A stretch of DNA of 62,635 bases, taken from Treponema sp. (lineage in GTDB: Bacteria > Spirochaetota > Spirochaetia > Treponematales > Treponemataceae). Below the pieces are notes generated by a model. The model was not told where the DNA came from, ran no database searches, and saw only the letters and a program-made list of their open reading frames with translations. The stretch covers positions 1-62,635 of the forward strand of contig JAEDIW010000011.1 in NCBI GenBank assembly GCA_016296655.1. The letters are read 5' to 3'. The translations under genes were made by a program, and so were the position numbers. This document shows positions 9,071 through 17,763 of this stretch, one piece after another (within the stretch, counting starts at the first letter, position 1; each line of letters begins with the position of its first letter).

Positions 9071-9124
9071 GTTATACACAAGGCAGTTCACTTGGTCAAT
9101 AGAATTTTGACATAGAATTTTGAT
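9071..9124 (-). promoter_or_regulatory. Promoter of the TrpXYZ-type operon with paired 13-bp direct repeats
   Basis: On the minus strand TTGACC (9099-9094), a 17-bp spacer and TATAAC (9076-9071) make a good promoter; transcription would start about 27 bp before the ATG. Directly upstream of the -35 box the 13-bp unit ATAGAATTTTGAC/T (plus strand) occurs twice in tandem at 9099-9111 and 9112-9124. Such paired repeats are a likely binding site for a regulator, perhaps one sensing the imported substrate. Confidence 0.6.
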
Positions 9125-9306
9125 TTTTCATGCCACCAGTTCACACTCTTTTACAAAAATTTTTGCAGCCTGAAACCAATGCAGAAAAATATCAGGTTAA
9201 AAAACAACTTTAAAAAGATAACGCACTCTTAAACCAAAACAAATTCCTTTCAAAAAACCTGAAAAAACATATTGTCCAAACAATTCATTGAAGCTAATAT
9301 TTGCAC

Positions 9307-10287
9307 ATGAGTGAAATTTCAAATCAAAAAACAATTCAAAATCCACAGCCTGTCAAAACTCAGGTAAAAGGTGTTCTGCTGCTTCTGACAACTGCACTTA
9401 TTTGGGGTACATCATTTGTTTCCCAGAGCCTTGGCAGCAACAGCGTCGACGGCTTTACATTTATGGGAATAAGAACGATTCTAGGTGCACTTTTTCTGAC
9501 ACCATACATAATCGTAAAGGACAGAATTTCCACTGCAAAAATGAATGAAAAACAGCTTGCAGAAAAAAAATCAGCTGACAAAAAAACATTAAAATACGGA
9601 ATAATAATCGGACTTTTTCTGTGTGCAGCAACAAATCTACAGCAATTTGCCTTTTACGAACCTAACATGACCGCCGGAAAAATTGCCTTTATTACAGCAA
9701 TGTACATGTTTTTTGTTCCGCTTCTCGGCCTTCTTTTTTTCAGAAAAAAAATACCATTGATTATCTGGGGATGTATTGCAATAGGATTTTCAGGCCTTTA
9801 CTTTCTGTGCTTTGAAAAAGCTTCGGTCAGCACAGTCGGCAGAGGAGACATACTTTCATTTCTATGTGCCATTTTTTTTACGCTACAGATTCTTTTCATT
9901 GAAAAATGGGCACCTGGCTGCGACGGCGTCAAACTTTCATGCATCCAGTTCTATGCATGCGGAATAATTTCCTGCATACTCATGTTCATCTTTGAAAATC
10001 CACAGCCGCAGGCAGTAAAAACCGCACTTCTTCCGATTCTCTACTCAGGCATAATGAGCTGCGGCTTTGCCTACACAATGCAAGTCGTAGGTCAAAAATA
10101 CTGCGAATCAACAATAGCTTCGCTGCTTATGTGCATGGAATCAGTTTTTGCCGCACTGTCAGGAGCAATTCTGATTCATGAAACCCTCTCTGGCAGAGAA
10201 ATTTTTGGCTGTACAATAATGTTTACGGCAATCATAATTTCTCAGCTCAGCGAAAAGTTCACAAAACAGGAAGAAAAACTTCCATAA
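9307..10287 (+). CDS. EamA/DMT-family transporter
   Basis: 326 residues from the ATG at 9307; a TTG at 9301 is also in frame. About ten hydrophobic segments in two similar halves, starting with VLLLLTTALIWGTSFVSQSLG and, in the second half, LPILYSGIMSCGFAYTMQVVGQ followed by AALSGAILIHETLSG. This is the double-EamA architecture of drug/metabolite exporters (RhaT/YdcZ-like). The substrate is unknown. Single gene. Confidence 0.88.
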   Translation: MSEISNQKTIQNPQPVKTQVKGVLLLLTTALIWGTSFVSQSLGSNSVDGFTFMGIRTILGALFLTPYIIVKDRISTAKMNEKQLAEKKSADKKTLKYGIIIGLFLCAATNLQQFAFYEPNMTAGKIAFITAMYMFFVPLLGLLFFRKKIPLIIWGCIAIGFSGLYFLCFEKASVSTVGRGDILSFLCAIFFTLQILFIEKWAPGCDGVKLSCIQFYACGIISCILMFIFENPQPQAVKTALLPILYSGIMSCGFAYTMQVVGQKYCESTIASLLMCMESVFAALSGAILIHETLSGREIFGCTIMFTAIIISQLSEKFTKQEEKLP

Positions 10288-10407
10288 AATCCTGCCCACC
10301 CCACAAAAAAGTTTACAGACTGATTTTTATATTTTTCAAGGCCGGCCAGGCAATTCAATGCGTTTCAATTCACTGCAATGCAAAAAGATTCCGCATATAC
10401 CGGCCAT

Positions 10408-10842
10408 TTATTTTGTATTTATATTTATAAAGAAAATGCCAGTCATGCAAAATGCAGCACCAAGAATTTTATTCCAGGTAATATTTTCCCTGTAGACAAA
10501 AGCCCCTAAAAAAATCACAACAATAGCAAGCAACGAACCAGAAACAACAGGAATTGCGCTTATACTCCAGCCGTTTTTAAAAGCATAGATAAAACCGACT
10601 TCAAGTCCCACAATCACAAAACCAAGCCCAAAAGGAGCCCAGTTCACTTTACGCAGTTCAGCAAGCAAATTTGCATTTTTTGACAAAACAAAATAAAGAA
10701 AAAGCGCCCAAACAAATGCAATCAGGTAGGTAACCGTAAGCGAGGCAAAAGGATTCATGCTTTCAGGACAAGCTTTTGCACAAATTTGATAAAAAGTATT
10801 TGAAGCTACAATCATTGCCAGAGGCCATAAATAATTAAACAT
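10408..10842 (-). CDS. Small EamA-like (four-helix, SMR-size) membrane transporter
   Basis: 144 residues with four hydrophobic segments, equal to a single EamA half. Motifs include WSISAIPVVSGSLLAIVVIF and the end helix LGAAFCMTGIFFIN, typical of EamA. Such half-size proteins act as dimers. It is unrelated in detail to the full-length EamA protein just upstream and faces it convergently. The GGCCGG-rich patch at 10339-10407 between the two may aid termination. Confidence 0.75.
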   Translation of the reverse strand: MFNYLWPLAMIVASNTFYQICAKACPESMNPFASLTVTYLIAFVWALFLYFVLSKNANLLAELRKVNWAPFGLGFVIVGLEVGFIYAFKNGWSISAIPVVSGSLLAIVVIFLGAFVYRENITWNKILGAAFCMTGIFFININTK

Positions 10843-10916
10843 TTTTTCTCCAAATTTTTGAATTTTCTTGCATTTTATTTTATTTTTTTATCTGGAGCAA
10901 TCAGTTGGAAGACCGG

Positions 10917-10992
10917 CCTTTCAGGGTTCGCTATCCGCTCATTGCCGGCTTTGCCGTCAACGCAAGCGCCCTTACACGCCGGGCTAGTCAGG
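10917..10992 (+). repeat. GC-rich intergenic repeat, copy 2
   Basis: The block GGCCTTTCAGGGTTCGCT with ATCCGCTC and a GC-rich tail resembles the elements near 185-263 and 59137-59310. It lies between the EamA-like gene and the TRL gene in otherwise AT-rich sequence. Open frames crossing it are not credible genes. Confidence 0.45.
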
Positions 10993-11002
10993 CATTTAAA
11001 AA

Positions 11003-11037
11003 CAAAAAAGCAGATCGAAAAAAAATCAATCTGCTTT
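11003..11037 (-). terminator. Terminator of the TRL-like gene
   Basis: On the minus strand AAAGCAGAT pairs with ATCTGCTTT, followed by TTTTGTTTTT. It lies about 35 bp past the stop codon of the lipoprotein gene. Confidence 0.7.
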
Positions 11038-11071
11038 CATGCTCTTTTATTTTTTTCAGTCAAATACTAAA

Positions 11072-11347
11072 TTATTCGCCTGTTACAACTGTTGTTCTGA
11101 AAACCAAAAGTCCAAGAATACTTGTAATTTTTTCATCGCAAGTTGCAACTTTTGTAATATTGCCGTTTTTAGCAGCTTTTGCCATACTTGCATCTCCCCA
11201 AAAAATAAGACCAAGTAATGTTCCACCTGAAGATTTTCCTTCTTTTTCAGTGATAGTTGCGGCACCTGCTGATACAGGAATAACTGTTGAACATCCTGTC
11301 AATGCCAGAGTAATTGCCAAAGCAATAATTCCAAAAAACTTTTTCAT
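11072..11347 (-). CDS. TRL-like family lipoprotein
   Basis: 91 residues. Signal peptide with lipobox LTGC (Cys19), then a short mature part with repeated small residues and the pattern GLIFWGDASMAKAAKNGNITKVATCD, which is characteristic of the TRL-like family (PF13146). Members are small secreted lipoproteins of unknown function found in spirochaetes and proteobacteria. The start follows GGGAGAAG. Single gene with its own terminator. Confidence 0.8.
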   Translation of the reverse strand: MKKFFGIIALAITLALTGCSTVIPVSAGAATITEKEGKSSGGTLLGLIFWGDASMAKAAKNGNITKVATCDEKITSILGLLVFRTTVVTGE

Positions 11348-11372
11348 ATACTTCTCCCATAAAAGGTTGAAA

Positions 11373-11400
11373 AAAATAATCTCTAAAAAAAATCTAGAGA
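11373..11400 (-). terminator. Candidate terminator upstream of the TRL-like gene
   Basis: On the minus strand TCTCTA and TAGAGA pair around a T-rich loop and are followed by TTATTTTTTT. It lies downstream of the AAA gene and probably ends that operon. A second, purely AT palindrome (13-bp arms) lies at 11463-11491. Confidence 0.4.
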
Positions 11401-11502
11401 CTTACCTGACTTAAAAACATTTCAGCTCTTTAAGTCAAGTTCGGCTAACATAGCATAAACTTAAAATAATTAAAAGTATTTTAATTATTTTTCTATAAAA
11501 AT

Positions 11503-12675
11503 TTAATTTTCTTTGGCAGCTGTCTTTACATCATCCATGGAAAACTGCATTTTTCTTTCCTGAATGGCAAGAATAGCTGCTCTGTTCAGCGTACTTTCAA
11601 TTTTTGCGCAGCTGAAACCGTCAAAAAATCTTGCAAGAGATTGAACGCTGCAAGTTGAATCTGGATTTTTTCCGCGCAGATACATCTGGCAAAGCTCAAG
11701 CCGGTCTTTTTCATGAGGATAAGGAACTTTAAAGCGCGCATCAAATCTGCCAGGTCTAATCAAAGCTTCATCTAAAGCCTGAATGCTGTTTGTGGCAGCT
11801 ATGACGAGCACCCCTTGAGTTGATTCAAACCCGTCAAGCTCATTCAGCAGCGCAGTTACAATTCTGGTATTTTCAGTTTCTATTGCCGAACCAGAATAAT
11901 TGCGTCTTGTACCGATTCCGTCAAATTCATCAATGAAAACAATGCAGGGAGCAATTCTGCGGGCTTTACGAAACAGCATTTTTACTTTCATAGGACCAAT
12001 TGCCATGAACATGCTTTCAAAATCTGTTGCCTTTGCTGCAATGAAATTTACACGAGCTTCACCGGCAAGAGCTTTTGCAAAAAGAGTCTTTCCATTGCCA
12101 GGAGCTCCTTCAAGCAGAATTCCTTTAGGCATACGGATTCCCTTTCTGGCATAGGATTCGCTGTTTTTCATGATTTCTATTACGGTGAGCATGTCTTTTT
12201 TCAGATTTTCCATGCCAACCACATCTTTGAATTTTACGCCGGTTTTGCGGACAACTTTAAAAGTGTTCGGACTGATGAATTTTTTGAAAACCGTAAAAAT
12301 AATGACAAAAAAAATCAGGTAAAACACCATGTCAAAAGCAAAAGAAATGATTTCCAAACCGTCTTTTTCAACTTTTACTGAAGAACCATGACGCATCAAA
12401 AATTCTTTTAGCAACGGCGATTCTGGATTGTCAGTATAAAATTCCTTTTCAGCAGAAAAATCTTCACTGCCCGGAGCCTGATTTTTTTGTGTAAAGAAAA
12501 GCTTTTCACCGCTGAATCTGACAGAGGCAATTTTTCCATTTTCTGCAAGTGCATAAAATTCGCTGTAAGGAACAAATTCTGCATTATCTGTAAAAAAATC
12601 CCATGCAAAAAAAGCTCCAGCCAAAACAAACACAAAAAAAATTATTGCAGCAAATTTTTTTTTCCTGAAAATCAT
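11503..12675 (-). CDS. FtsH-like membrane AAA ATPase without protease domain
   Basis: 390 residues. N-terminal membrane helix (about 7-26), an FtsH extracellular-type region (YSEFYALAENGKIASVRF, 30-105), a second helix (about 112-130), then a full AAA module: Walker A GAPGNGKT 190-197, pore-loop Phe in MFMAIG, Walker B CIVFIDE 244-250, and RPGRFD of the second region of homology at 307-312. The protein stops at the end of the AAA lid. The zinc protease domain of FtsH (HExxH, about 200 further residues) is absent and no remnant is visible downstream. It could remodel or extract membrane proteins, or act as a pseudo-protease partner of a complete FtsH. It is 16 bp after the MFS gene and probably co-transcribed with it. 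Confidence 0.88.
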   Translation of the reverse strand: MIFRKKKFAAIIFFVFVLAGAFFAWDFFTDNAEFVPYSEFYALAENGKIASVRFSGEKLFFTQKNQAPGSEDFSAEKEFYTDNPESPLLKEFLMRHGSSVKVEKDGLEIISFAFDMVFYLIFFVIIFTVFKKFISPNTFKVVRKTGVKFKDVVGMENLKKDMLTVIEIMKNSESYARKGIRMPKGILLEGAPGNGKTLFAKALAGEARVNFIAAKATDFESMFMAIGPMKVKMLFRKARRIAPCIVFIDEFDGIGTRRNYSGSAIETENTRIVTALLNELDGFESTQGVLVIAATNSIQALDEALIRPGRFDARFKVPYPHEKDRLELCQMYLRGKNPDSTCSVQSLARFFDGFSCAKIESTLNRAAILAIQERKMQFSMDDVKTAAKEN

Positions 12676-12691
12676 TACAAGCTCCTGCTTT

Positions 12692-13894
12692 TCAGCTCTT
12701 TTTCACATTCAACTTTATGGAAGCAGCATAAGCACTGTTACAAAGTCCAAGCACTGCAGAAATTACAAATAAAGTTTCAATTCCAACAGTTTTCCATATC
12801 CAGCCACCAAAAAGCGCAATCAAAAGAGTAATTGCATGGTTTACGCTGATTCCTGTAGAAATTGTAGCTCGCATTTCTTCTTTGCTTTCTGACAAATCCT
12901 GGACATAAACATTTGAAGCCATGGAGGCCAGCGAAATAATCGAATCAAGAATGTAATTTACGCAGCAGACCACAAATGCAATGTTTTTTGGGAAAATGTG
13001 GTGAGCAAATCCATAAAAGAAGCAGACAATCACCAGAATTAATGTGTCACCAACCATTACAGGCTTATAGCCTATTCTGTCAACAATTTTTCCAACTAAA
13101 GGCGACAAAAAGAAACATGAAACCGCCGAAACTGCAAAAAGAAGGCTGATAATCGACGCATTTGCACCATAGAACAAAATCAGAACATAAGGACCGAAGG
13201 TAAAGAAAACCTGCTTGCGCGCACCATAAAAAACTTCAAGCATATAATACTTTGAAAATTTTCTGCGGAAATAAAAACGGTTTTTAGATTTGTCAGTTTC
13301 GCTACTGCCTGTAAGCTGCATTGCAAAAACAAAGGCACAAATCATAAAACCTGTAGAAACAATGTAAACGGGCTTGTAAAGTCTGCCTGCTGCAAAAAAT
13401 GTAAATATCAGAATAATTGCAGCGTAGCCTATAAGATTTCCTATCTGGTAAACAGCATTCTGATATCCCAAAGCCTGTCCGCCGGCACCTTCCTTTGAAT
13501 ATTCAAGCGAAAGCGTGTTTTTCATTGCCAGCTGAATGTGCTCGCCTGATGAATAAACCAAAATGGAAAGCGTTACAAGAAATTTCAGCGGAGAAACAAA
13601 AGCAAGCATTGCCATGCCGCAAACCATTATAAAACCGCCTATTTTGTAGATATTTTCTGCAGAAAACCTGTACAGGACAGCAAGAATCAAAATCAGCAGA
13701 AATCCTGGCAGTTCCCTGAAAAATTCTGTAACGCCCCTGTCCATGCCATTCATTTTTACGACTTCAGCCAGATAATTATCCAAAATACCTTTATGCAATC
13801 CAAAACCAATAGCCATCATAAAAATGGACAGAAAAAGCATCTTGTATTTTGATGAAGTTTTAAAAACAGAAGAAAAATTTGAAATTTTAACCAT
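12692..13894 (-). CDS. MFS-family membrane transporter
   Basis: 400 residues with about twelve hydrophobic segments. The loop VGKIVDRIGYKPVMVGD matches the GxxxDRxGRK signature of the major facilitator superfamily, here at the start of the second half, and NYLAEVVKMNGMDRGVTEF lies in the first loop. Substrate unknown. It is followed after 16 bp by the protease-less FtsH-like gene, suggesting that the two products are made together. Confidence 0.82.
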   Translation of the reverse strand: MVKISNFSSVFKTSSKYKMLFLSIFMMAIGFGLHKGILDNYLAEVVKMNGMDRGVTEFFRELPGFLLILILAVLYRFSAENIYKIGGFIMVCGMAMLAFVSPLKFLVTLSILVYSSGEHIQLAMKNTLSLEYSKEGAGGQALGYQNAVYQIGNLIGYAAIILIFTFFAAGRLYKPVYIVSTGFMICAFVFAMQLTGSSETDKSKNRFYFRRKFSKYYMLEVFYGARKQVFFTFGPYVLILFYGANASIISLLFAVSAVSCFFLSPLVGKIVDRIGYKPVMVGDTLILVIVCFFYGFAHHIFPKNIAFVVCCVNYILDSIISLASMASNVYVQDLSESKEEMRATISTGISVNHAITLLIALFGGWIWKTVGIETLFVISAVLGLCNSAYAASIKLNVKKS

Positions 13895-13965
13895 AATAAA
13901 TAAAGTTTAGCAGAAATTAAAAATATTGAAAATCCTTTTACAGAAATCATTTTACTGAAGAGATT

Positions 13966-14952
13966 TTAGTTTTCAGCACTGAACAGCAGAATTTCCGGAC
14001 GATACTCAAAATGCATATTATCCCATACAATCCATGTACCGCCCCATATAAAACCAGCTTCTGCAAAAATCTGCCTTACTTCAGCAGGAGGCATCCAGCG
14101 CTTTTCCAAAGGGATCATAAACCATTTGTCAGGCTTTCGCTGGCGTTCCCAGCCCCAGTAAATTATTTTCTGATAATAACCTTTCGGCAAAATATCAACT
14201 GCAAGTCCAAGACTGTGAAAAGACCGGTTCTGCGTATCTCTGACAGACCGCCAAACATAGGCATCAGTTCTGTCAAGAGTTGCAAAAAACTTTTCAAGTT
14301 CTGGAGTTTTGGGCAGATTCATTATTTTTGTTGAAATTGCAGCAAGTTTTTCACTTACACGGTCATGAACATTCATGGATTTTGTTAAAAAGCCAATTTT
14401 TACAATATGACGTTCAATTGTCTGGCGTGAAAAACTTTCATAAATTGCATCATACAAAAAGGGAGGATCAATGGCAGAACTGGTACGGTTTTCCTTTGAT
14501 GTAAAGGTTTTTATTTCTGAAATTTCCTGTTCAGTAAAATTTTCAGGATTTTTTACGGCACTTGAATATTTATAAAGCATTTTTCTATAGGAATTTTTAT
14601 TTTGAACTTCGTTTTCTGGCAAAAAGCGGCAGTCACACCAATAAAGCAATGTTGTCTTCCCATTTGCAACAACTAATATTGCCCAATCCTTTTTTTCTTC
14701 ATCAAAATATGCCAAAAATTTTACATCTGGATATGCAAGACGAAAGTATTTTAATTCTTCTGGCTCTGTCGGCTTGAATACGGCAGGTTCCTGCAAATCA
14801 TTTTCAAGCACTCCGTCAATATACTCAATTTCAGGTTTATCTTGATTCTTTTCACTTGCCTTATTTCCATCACTTTTTCTAGAAGCACAAGCACACAAAA
14901 CTGAAAAGCATAAAAAGACTACAGCTGAAAAAACAATTCTGTAAAAACTCAT
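13966..14952 (-). CDS. M15-family D,D- or L,D-peptidase lipoprotein
   Basis: 328 residues. Signal peptide with lipobox ending at Cys22 (LCAC). The C-terminal third carries the M15 zinc site: SFHSLGLAVDI gives His246 and Asp253, and DNMHFEY gives His314. These peptidases cut peptidoglycan cross-peptides or stems (VanY/CwlK group). The N-terminal ~190 residues (Glu/Lys-rich and then a WCDC patch) are not recognised and may place the enzyme in the envelope. The neighbour upstream is divergent; no operon partner. Confidence 0.85.
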   Translation of the reverse strand: MSFYRIVFSAVVFLCFSVLCACASRKSDGNKASEKNQDKPEIEYIDGVLENDLQEPAVFKPTEPEELKYFRLAYPDVKFLAYFDEEKKDWAILVVANGKTTLLYWCDCRFLPENEVQNKNSYRKMLYKYSSAVKNPENFTEQEISEIKTFTSKENRTSSAIDPPFLYDAIYESFSRQTIERHIVKIGFLTKSMNVHDRVSEKLAAISTKIMNLPKTPELEKFFATLDRTDAYVWRSVRDTQNRSFHSLGLAVDILPKGYYQKIIYWGWERQRKPDKWFMIPLEKRWMPPAEVRQIFAEAGFIWGGTWIVWDNMHFEYRPEILLFSAEN

Positions 14953-15148
14953 AATATACTGTAACTTTACATTTTTTTTGCCTTTTTAGGAATACATTTC
15001 TGAAAATCTGACACAACAAAGACATGTTTATACGAAAATTCTACAAAAACAAAGTTCGTACTTGAAAAAAAAGTTGAAAAAAAAATAAAAAGCATTAGTA
15101 TGAAAGTATTGAACTGGCAGAAAATAAAAATTCTAAAGAAGGTCTTAT

Positions 15149-16351
15149 ATGAAAAACAAAGGTTTTGGAAATCTGTTTCTTAGAGGAATTTATGTTATAT
15201 GTATCCTGTTTTTTTGCAGTTTTGCGACAGGATGTGTTTCAGCAAAAATAACTTCATCTCAAAATGAAGAAAATCTTGCTTCAAAACAGAAAATCCAGCT
15301 TTTGAATGTAGTACACCTTTACGGAACATGGGAAGAAATGGGCCGGCAATATGGAGCTCTGCTGAAAAATGAACTGCAGGAAATTTACGATATTGTTTAC
15401 AAGCCTGTAATGCAAACCAACAAGGAACTTGCAGGTCAATTTTTGCAGACGGCATGTGAACTTTACGATGGCAAGAGTTATAATATCAGACAGTTTTTTC
15501 TGGGAGCAGAACAGACAAGTGGTCTTTCGCTTGAACAGCTGAAACTTGTCAATGCAGTGGAGCACAATGCAGGTGTTACAGCGTGCAGTGCACTTGCAGT
15601 TGATTCTCGCTATTCAGGCGATGGCCTTATGTATGGAAGAAATTATGATTACAATGTGATTTTCCGCAAACTGAAAAATGATATTGTACTTGCGGTATTC
15701 CATCCTGGTGACGGTTCAATGGCAACTGCAACAATTGGTTATGCCGGAGAAATTTACTGCGTAAACGGAATTAATGAACAGGGAATTTTTCTGGAACTGA
15801 ACAACGGAACACCATCAGGGGGAAATAGTTCGAAAAATTTTATTCACGGAACGGAAAGTTTGTTCGACTTGATGTTCAAAGCTGACAGCATCGATTTTAC
15901 AACCCGATATTTCAACACGGTCTCTCACAACAGCTCTTTTTTGATAGGTGTAACCGACGGCAAAAAAGCTGTCTGCTATGAATGGGACAAAAATACAGTG
16001 AAAATTTCTGATAATACAGAAGAAGACGGCATAATGGCCTTCTCAAATTATTATCTAAATCCACAATGGTCGTTTGAGATTCCCTCCGATGAAAAATCCT
16101 GGTTTGGAATTACACGCCGGAACAATCTGCTGTCTCTTGCTGAAAATTCAAAAGGCAAAATCGATGCAAAAAAAATGTGCAAGATTATGGAAACTCCAAT
16201 TGCAGACGGAGGAGCGATGTTTGAAACAGAAACAGTTTACCAGATTGTCTACGATGCCCAAAATGCGGAACTTTTTATAAAAATAGTAGATGACTTAACT
16301 TCTTCATGGACATGCATCGAGCTTTCGACTTTATTTATGCATAGAAAATGA
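15149..16351 (+). CDS. C45-type Ntn-hydrolase (acyltransferase-like) lipoprotein
   Basis: 400 residues. Signal peptide with lipobox ATGC (Cys29). The body matches the acyl-CoA:6-aminopenicillanate acyltransferase/C45 family: YGTWEEMGRQYGALLK near residue 58, the probable nucleophile Cys146 in VTACSALAV, and GLMYGRNYDYN just after. In this fold the Cys becomes the N-terminal nucleophile after self-cleavage and hydrolyses amide bonds. With the M15 lipoprotein next to it, an envelope role is likely but the substrate is unknown. A site AAGAAGG precedes the ATG. Single gene. Confidence 0.85.
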   Translation: MKNKGFGNLFLRGIYVICILFFCSFATGCVSAKITSSQNEENLASKQKIQLLNVVHLYGTWEEMGRQYGALLKNELQEIYDIVYKPVMQTNKELAGQFLQTACELYDGKSYNIRQFFLGAEQTSGLSLEQLKLVNAVEHNAGVTACSALAVDSRYSGDGLMYGRNYDYNVIFRKLKNDIVLAVFHPGDGSMATATIGYAGEIYCVNGINEQGIFLELNNGTPSGGNSSKNFIHGTESLFDLMFKADSIDFTTRYFNTVSHNSSFLIGVTDGKKAVCYEWDKNTVKISDNTEEDGIMAFSNYYLNPQWSFEIPSDEKSWFGITRRNNLLSLAENSKGKIDAKKMCKIMETPIADGGAMFETETVYQIVYDAQNAELFIKIVDDLTSSWTCIELSTLFMHRK

Positions 16352-16487
16352 TTTGTATTAAATACGGTAGCGCTTAATTCGTATCAGACAATTCGATTCT
16401 CACGCACATTAATAGACAGTCTATAAATTTCAAATGCTGCTTAATAAATTTGGGGTGTTTAGGTACTGAACTAATATTGACTATTCC

Positions 16488-16625
16488 AATAAAATTTTCT
16501 TGCTTCAGCATCAAGCCTTGAACCTGAAAGAAAATTCAGGGCACTGCCGGCGGCTGATGCAGCTACTCCACTCCATGTTGATGCACTTCCCAGACTGAAA
16601 CAATCATATAACCACCACTATTACC
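16488..16625 (-). pseudogene. Fragment of a giant M23-effector gene (91-bp core)
   Basis: Positions 16502-16592 match 21868-21958 inside the giant gene with one visible mismatch; the flanks drift. Read on the minus strand it encodes GSASTWSGVAASAAGSALNF and runs to LDAEARKFY, then leaves homology as WNSQY and stops. On the other side, CTGAAACAATC matches the giant gene near 22050, about 90 bp out of place, so an internal deletion is likely. There is no start codon. It is a relic or displaced piece of a paralogue. The rest of 16352-16634 holds nothing recognisable. Confidence 0.7.
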
Positions 16626-16634
16626 AATAATATA

Positions 16635-17264
16635 TTAGTTTGGCTTTTCTACCGTATAATGATTTACATCCTCTTTATATTCTATCTCCAATTCACCTTT
16701 TTTAAGTTTTTCAAGCATAGCTTCTTCATCTGCTTCTAAAATCCAAGTAAAAGCCGTAGTTTTGCCTAATTGAGATAATAAGCATTTATCTGAATATATA
16801 AAAACTCCAATCTTGTCTGTAAACTCTCTTATACCTGTATATAAATTTCCTTCCTTATCATATATTGACTTAACATTAAAAGTAACATCATAATAATCTT
16901 CATAAAGAATACCAAGCTCAAGATAGAATTTAGATGTTTCAGGAATTGTTTTTTTACCTTTAATCAAAATTTTATCAATCACATAAAAATTTTTTTTATC
17001 ATCTAAAAAATAACTATTAAAATAACCTTGTCTGTCATAATAATTAAAATCTAATAAACGAGTTTTTTTAGCATCCAAAATCATTCTTGAACCATTATCA
17101 AGTGTATTTTTTGAATGCTTAGAAAAAAAATCGTAAAAAAATTCATACACCTTTTCATCAATTTCTACATTTTTATCAACTTTAATAAAATTTTTCTTTT
17201 CTTCAGAATAAGCAGTACATATAAAAAATGCACCTATACAAAATAATATTGCAATTTTTTTCAT
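16635..17264 (-). CDS. Secreted protein of unknown function
   Basis: 209 residues from the ATG at 17264, which follows AAGGAG; a longer frame reaches 17303 but lacks a site. The signal peptide MKKIAILFCIGAFFICTAYS is followed by a Lys/Tyr/Asp-rich soluble protein with no family I recognise. It lies between a broken SH3 gene and a giant-gene fragment, downstream of the giant exported M23 protein. By position and export it is a candidate periplasmic immunity or accessory protein; this is inference only. Confidence 0.65.
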   Translation of the reverse strand: MKKIAILFCIGAFFICTAYSEEKKNFIKVDKNVEIDEKVYEFFYDFFSKHSKNTLDNGSRMILDAKKTRLLDFNYYDRQGYFNSYFLDDKKNFYVIDKILIKGKKTIPETSKFYLELGILYEDYYDVTFNVKSIYDKEGNLYTGIREFTDKIGVFIYSDKCLLSQLGKTTAFTWILEADEEAMLEKLKKGELEIEYKEDVNHYTVEKPN

Positions 17265-17349
17265 TTTTTGTAACTCCTTGGTCAGTAATACAGAATTTTC
17301 CATTCTCCAGAATAATTTACTTTTCTATATCCAGATACTTTCCGTAGAC

Positions 17350-17697
17350 CTAGCCGTCTGGCAAACTTGGATAATCTACTTTGTACCAGTACCAATACTC
17401 TCCATTTATTTCAAATTTTTCTTCGGAGCGATCCTTTATTACTACACAATCATTTGTATTTAAATATCCTAATGTCTGACAACTAAGATTAGGTTCTAAT
17501 CTTAATCTTACTCTACTGTCATTACATTTTGCTCTTTTTTCAGAAATTAAATTCTTGCTACCAATATCACTTCGTACAAGACGAATACCTCTAACGCTAG
17601 CTCCATCTACAGATGTTAAACCTCGCTGACTAGGGGTTAAGTTTGGCCACCAATGCCAGTCAGCACCTCTATAAGTTTTATCATGTGTTTCAATCAT
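17350..17697 (-). CDS. SH3-domain protein, probably broken by an in-frame TAG
   Basis: 115 residues from the ATG at 17697 (site AGGTGA); a GTG at 17709 is also in frame. There is no signal peptide. Residues ~60-115 form a bacterial SH3 domain: RVRLRLEPNLSCQTLGYL and later WYWYKVDY. The frame ends with PDG-TAG, but the same frame continues VYGKYLDIEK to a TAA at 17317. The neighbouring SH3 protein has GWVYGGYVRI at the same place, so TAG most likely replaces a Trp TGG codon. The product therefore lacks the last SH3 strand, or the gene is decaying. Confidence 0.6.
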   Translation of the reverse strand: MIETHDKTYRGADWHWWPNLTPSQRGLTSVDGASVRGIRLVRSDIGSKNLISEKRAKCNDSRVRLRLEPNLSCQTLGYLNTNDCVVIKDRSEEKFEINGEYWYWYKVDYPSLPDG

Positions 17698-17763
17698 TAT
17701 TTTTGTCACCTGTAATTCTAAGTTTTAAATAGGGAGCTGGTATTGAAAGTCTCCAGACTGCAT

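Noticed and set aside
9038..9300. T-box or other riboswitch ahead of the TrpXYZ-type operon
   Set aside because: The predicted leader is only about 27 bases, too short for a T-box; a protein-bound operator fits better.
10858..11414. Small plus-strand genes upstream of and across the TRL gene
   Set aside because: They run through the GC-rich repeat and antisense to the TRL lipoprotein gene; the minus-strand gene has signal peptide, lipobox and ribosome site.
17317..17352. Selenocysteine or programmed read-through at the SH3 TAG
   Set aside because: Selenocysteine uses TGA, and no recoding structure is visible after the codon; loss of a Trp codon is simpler.
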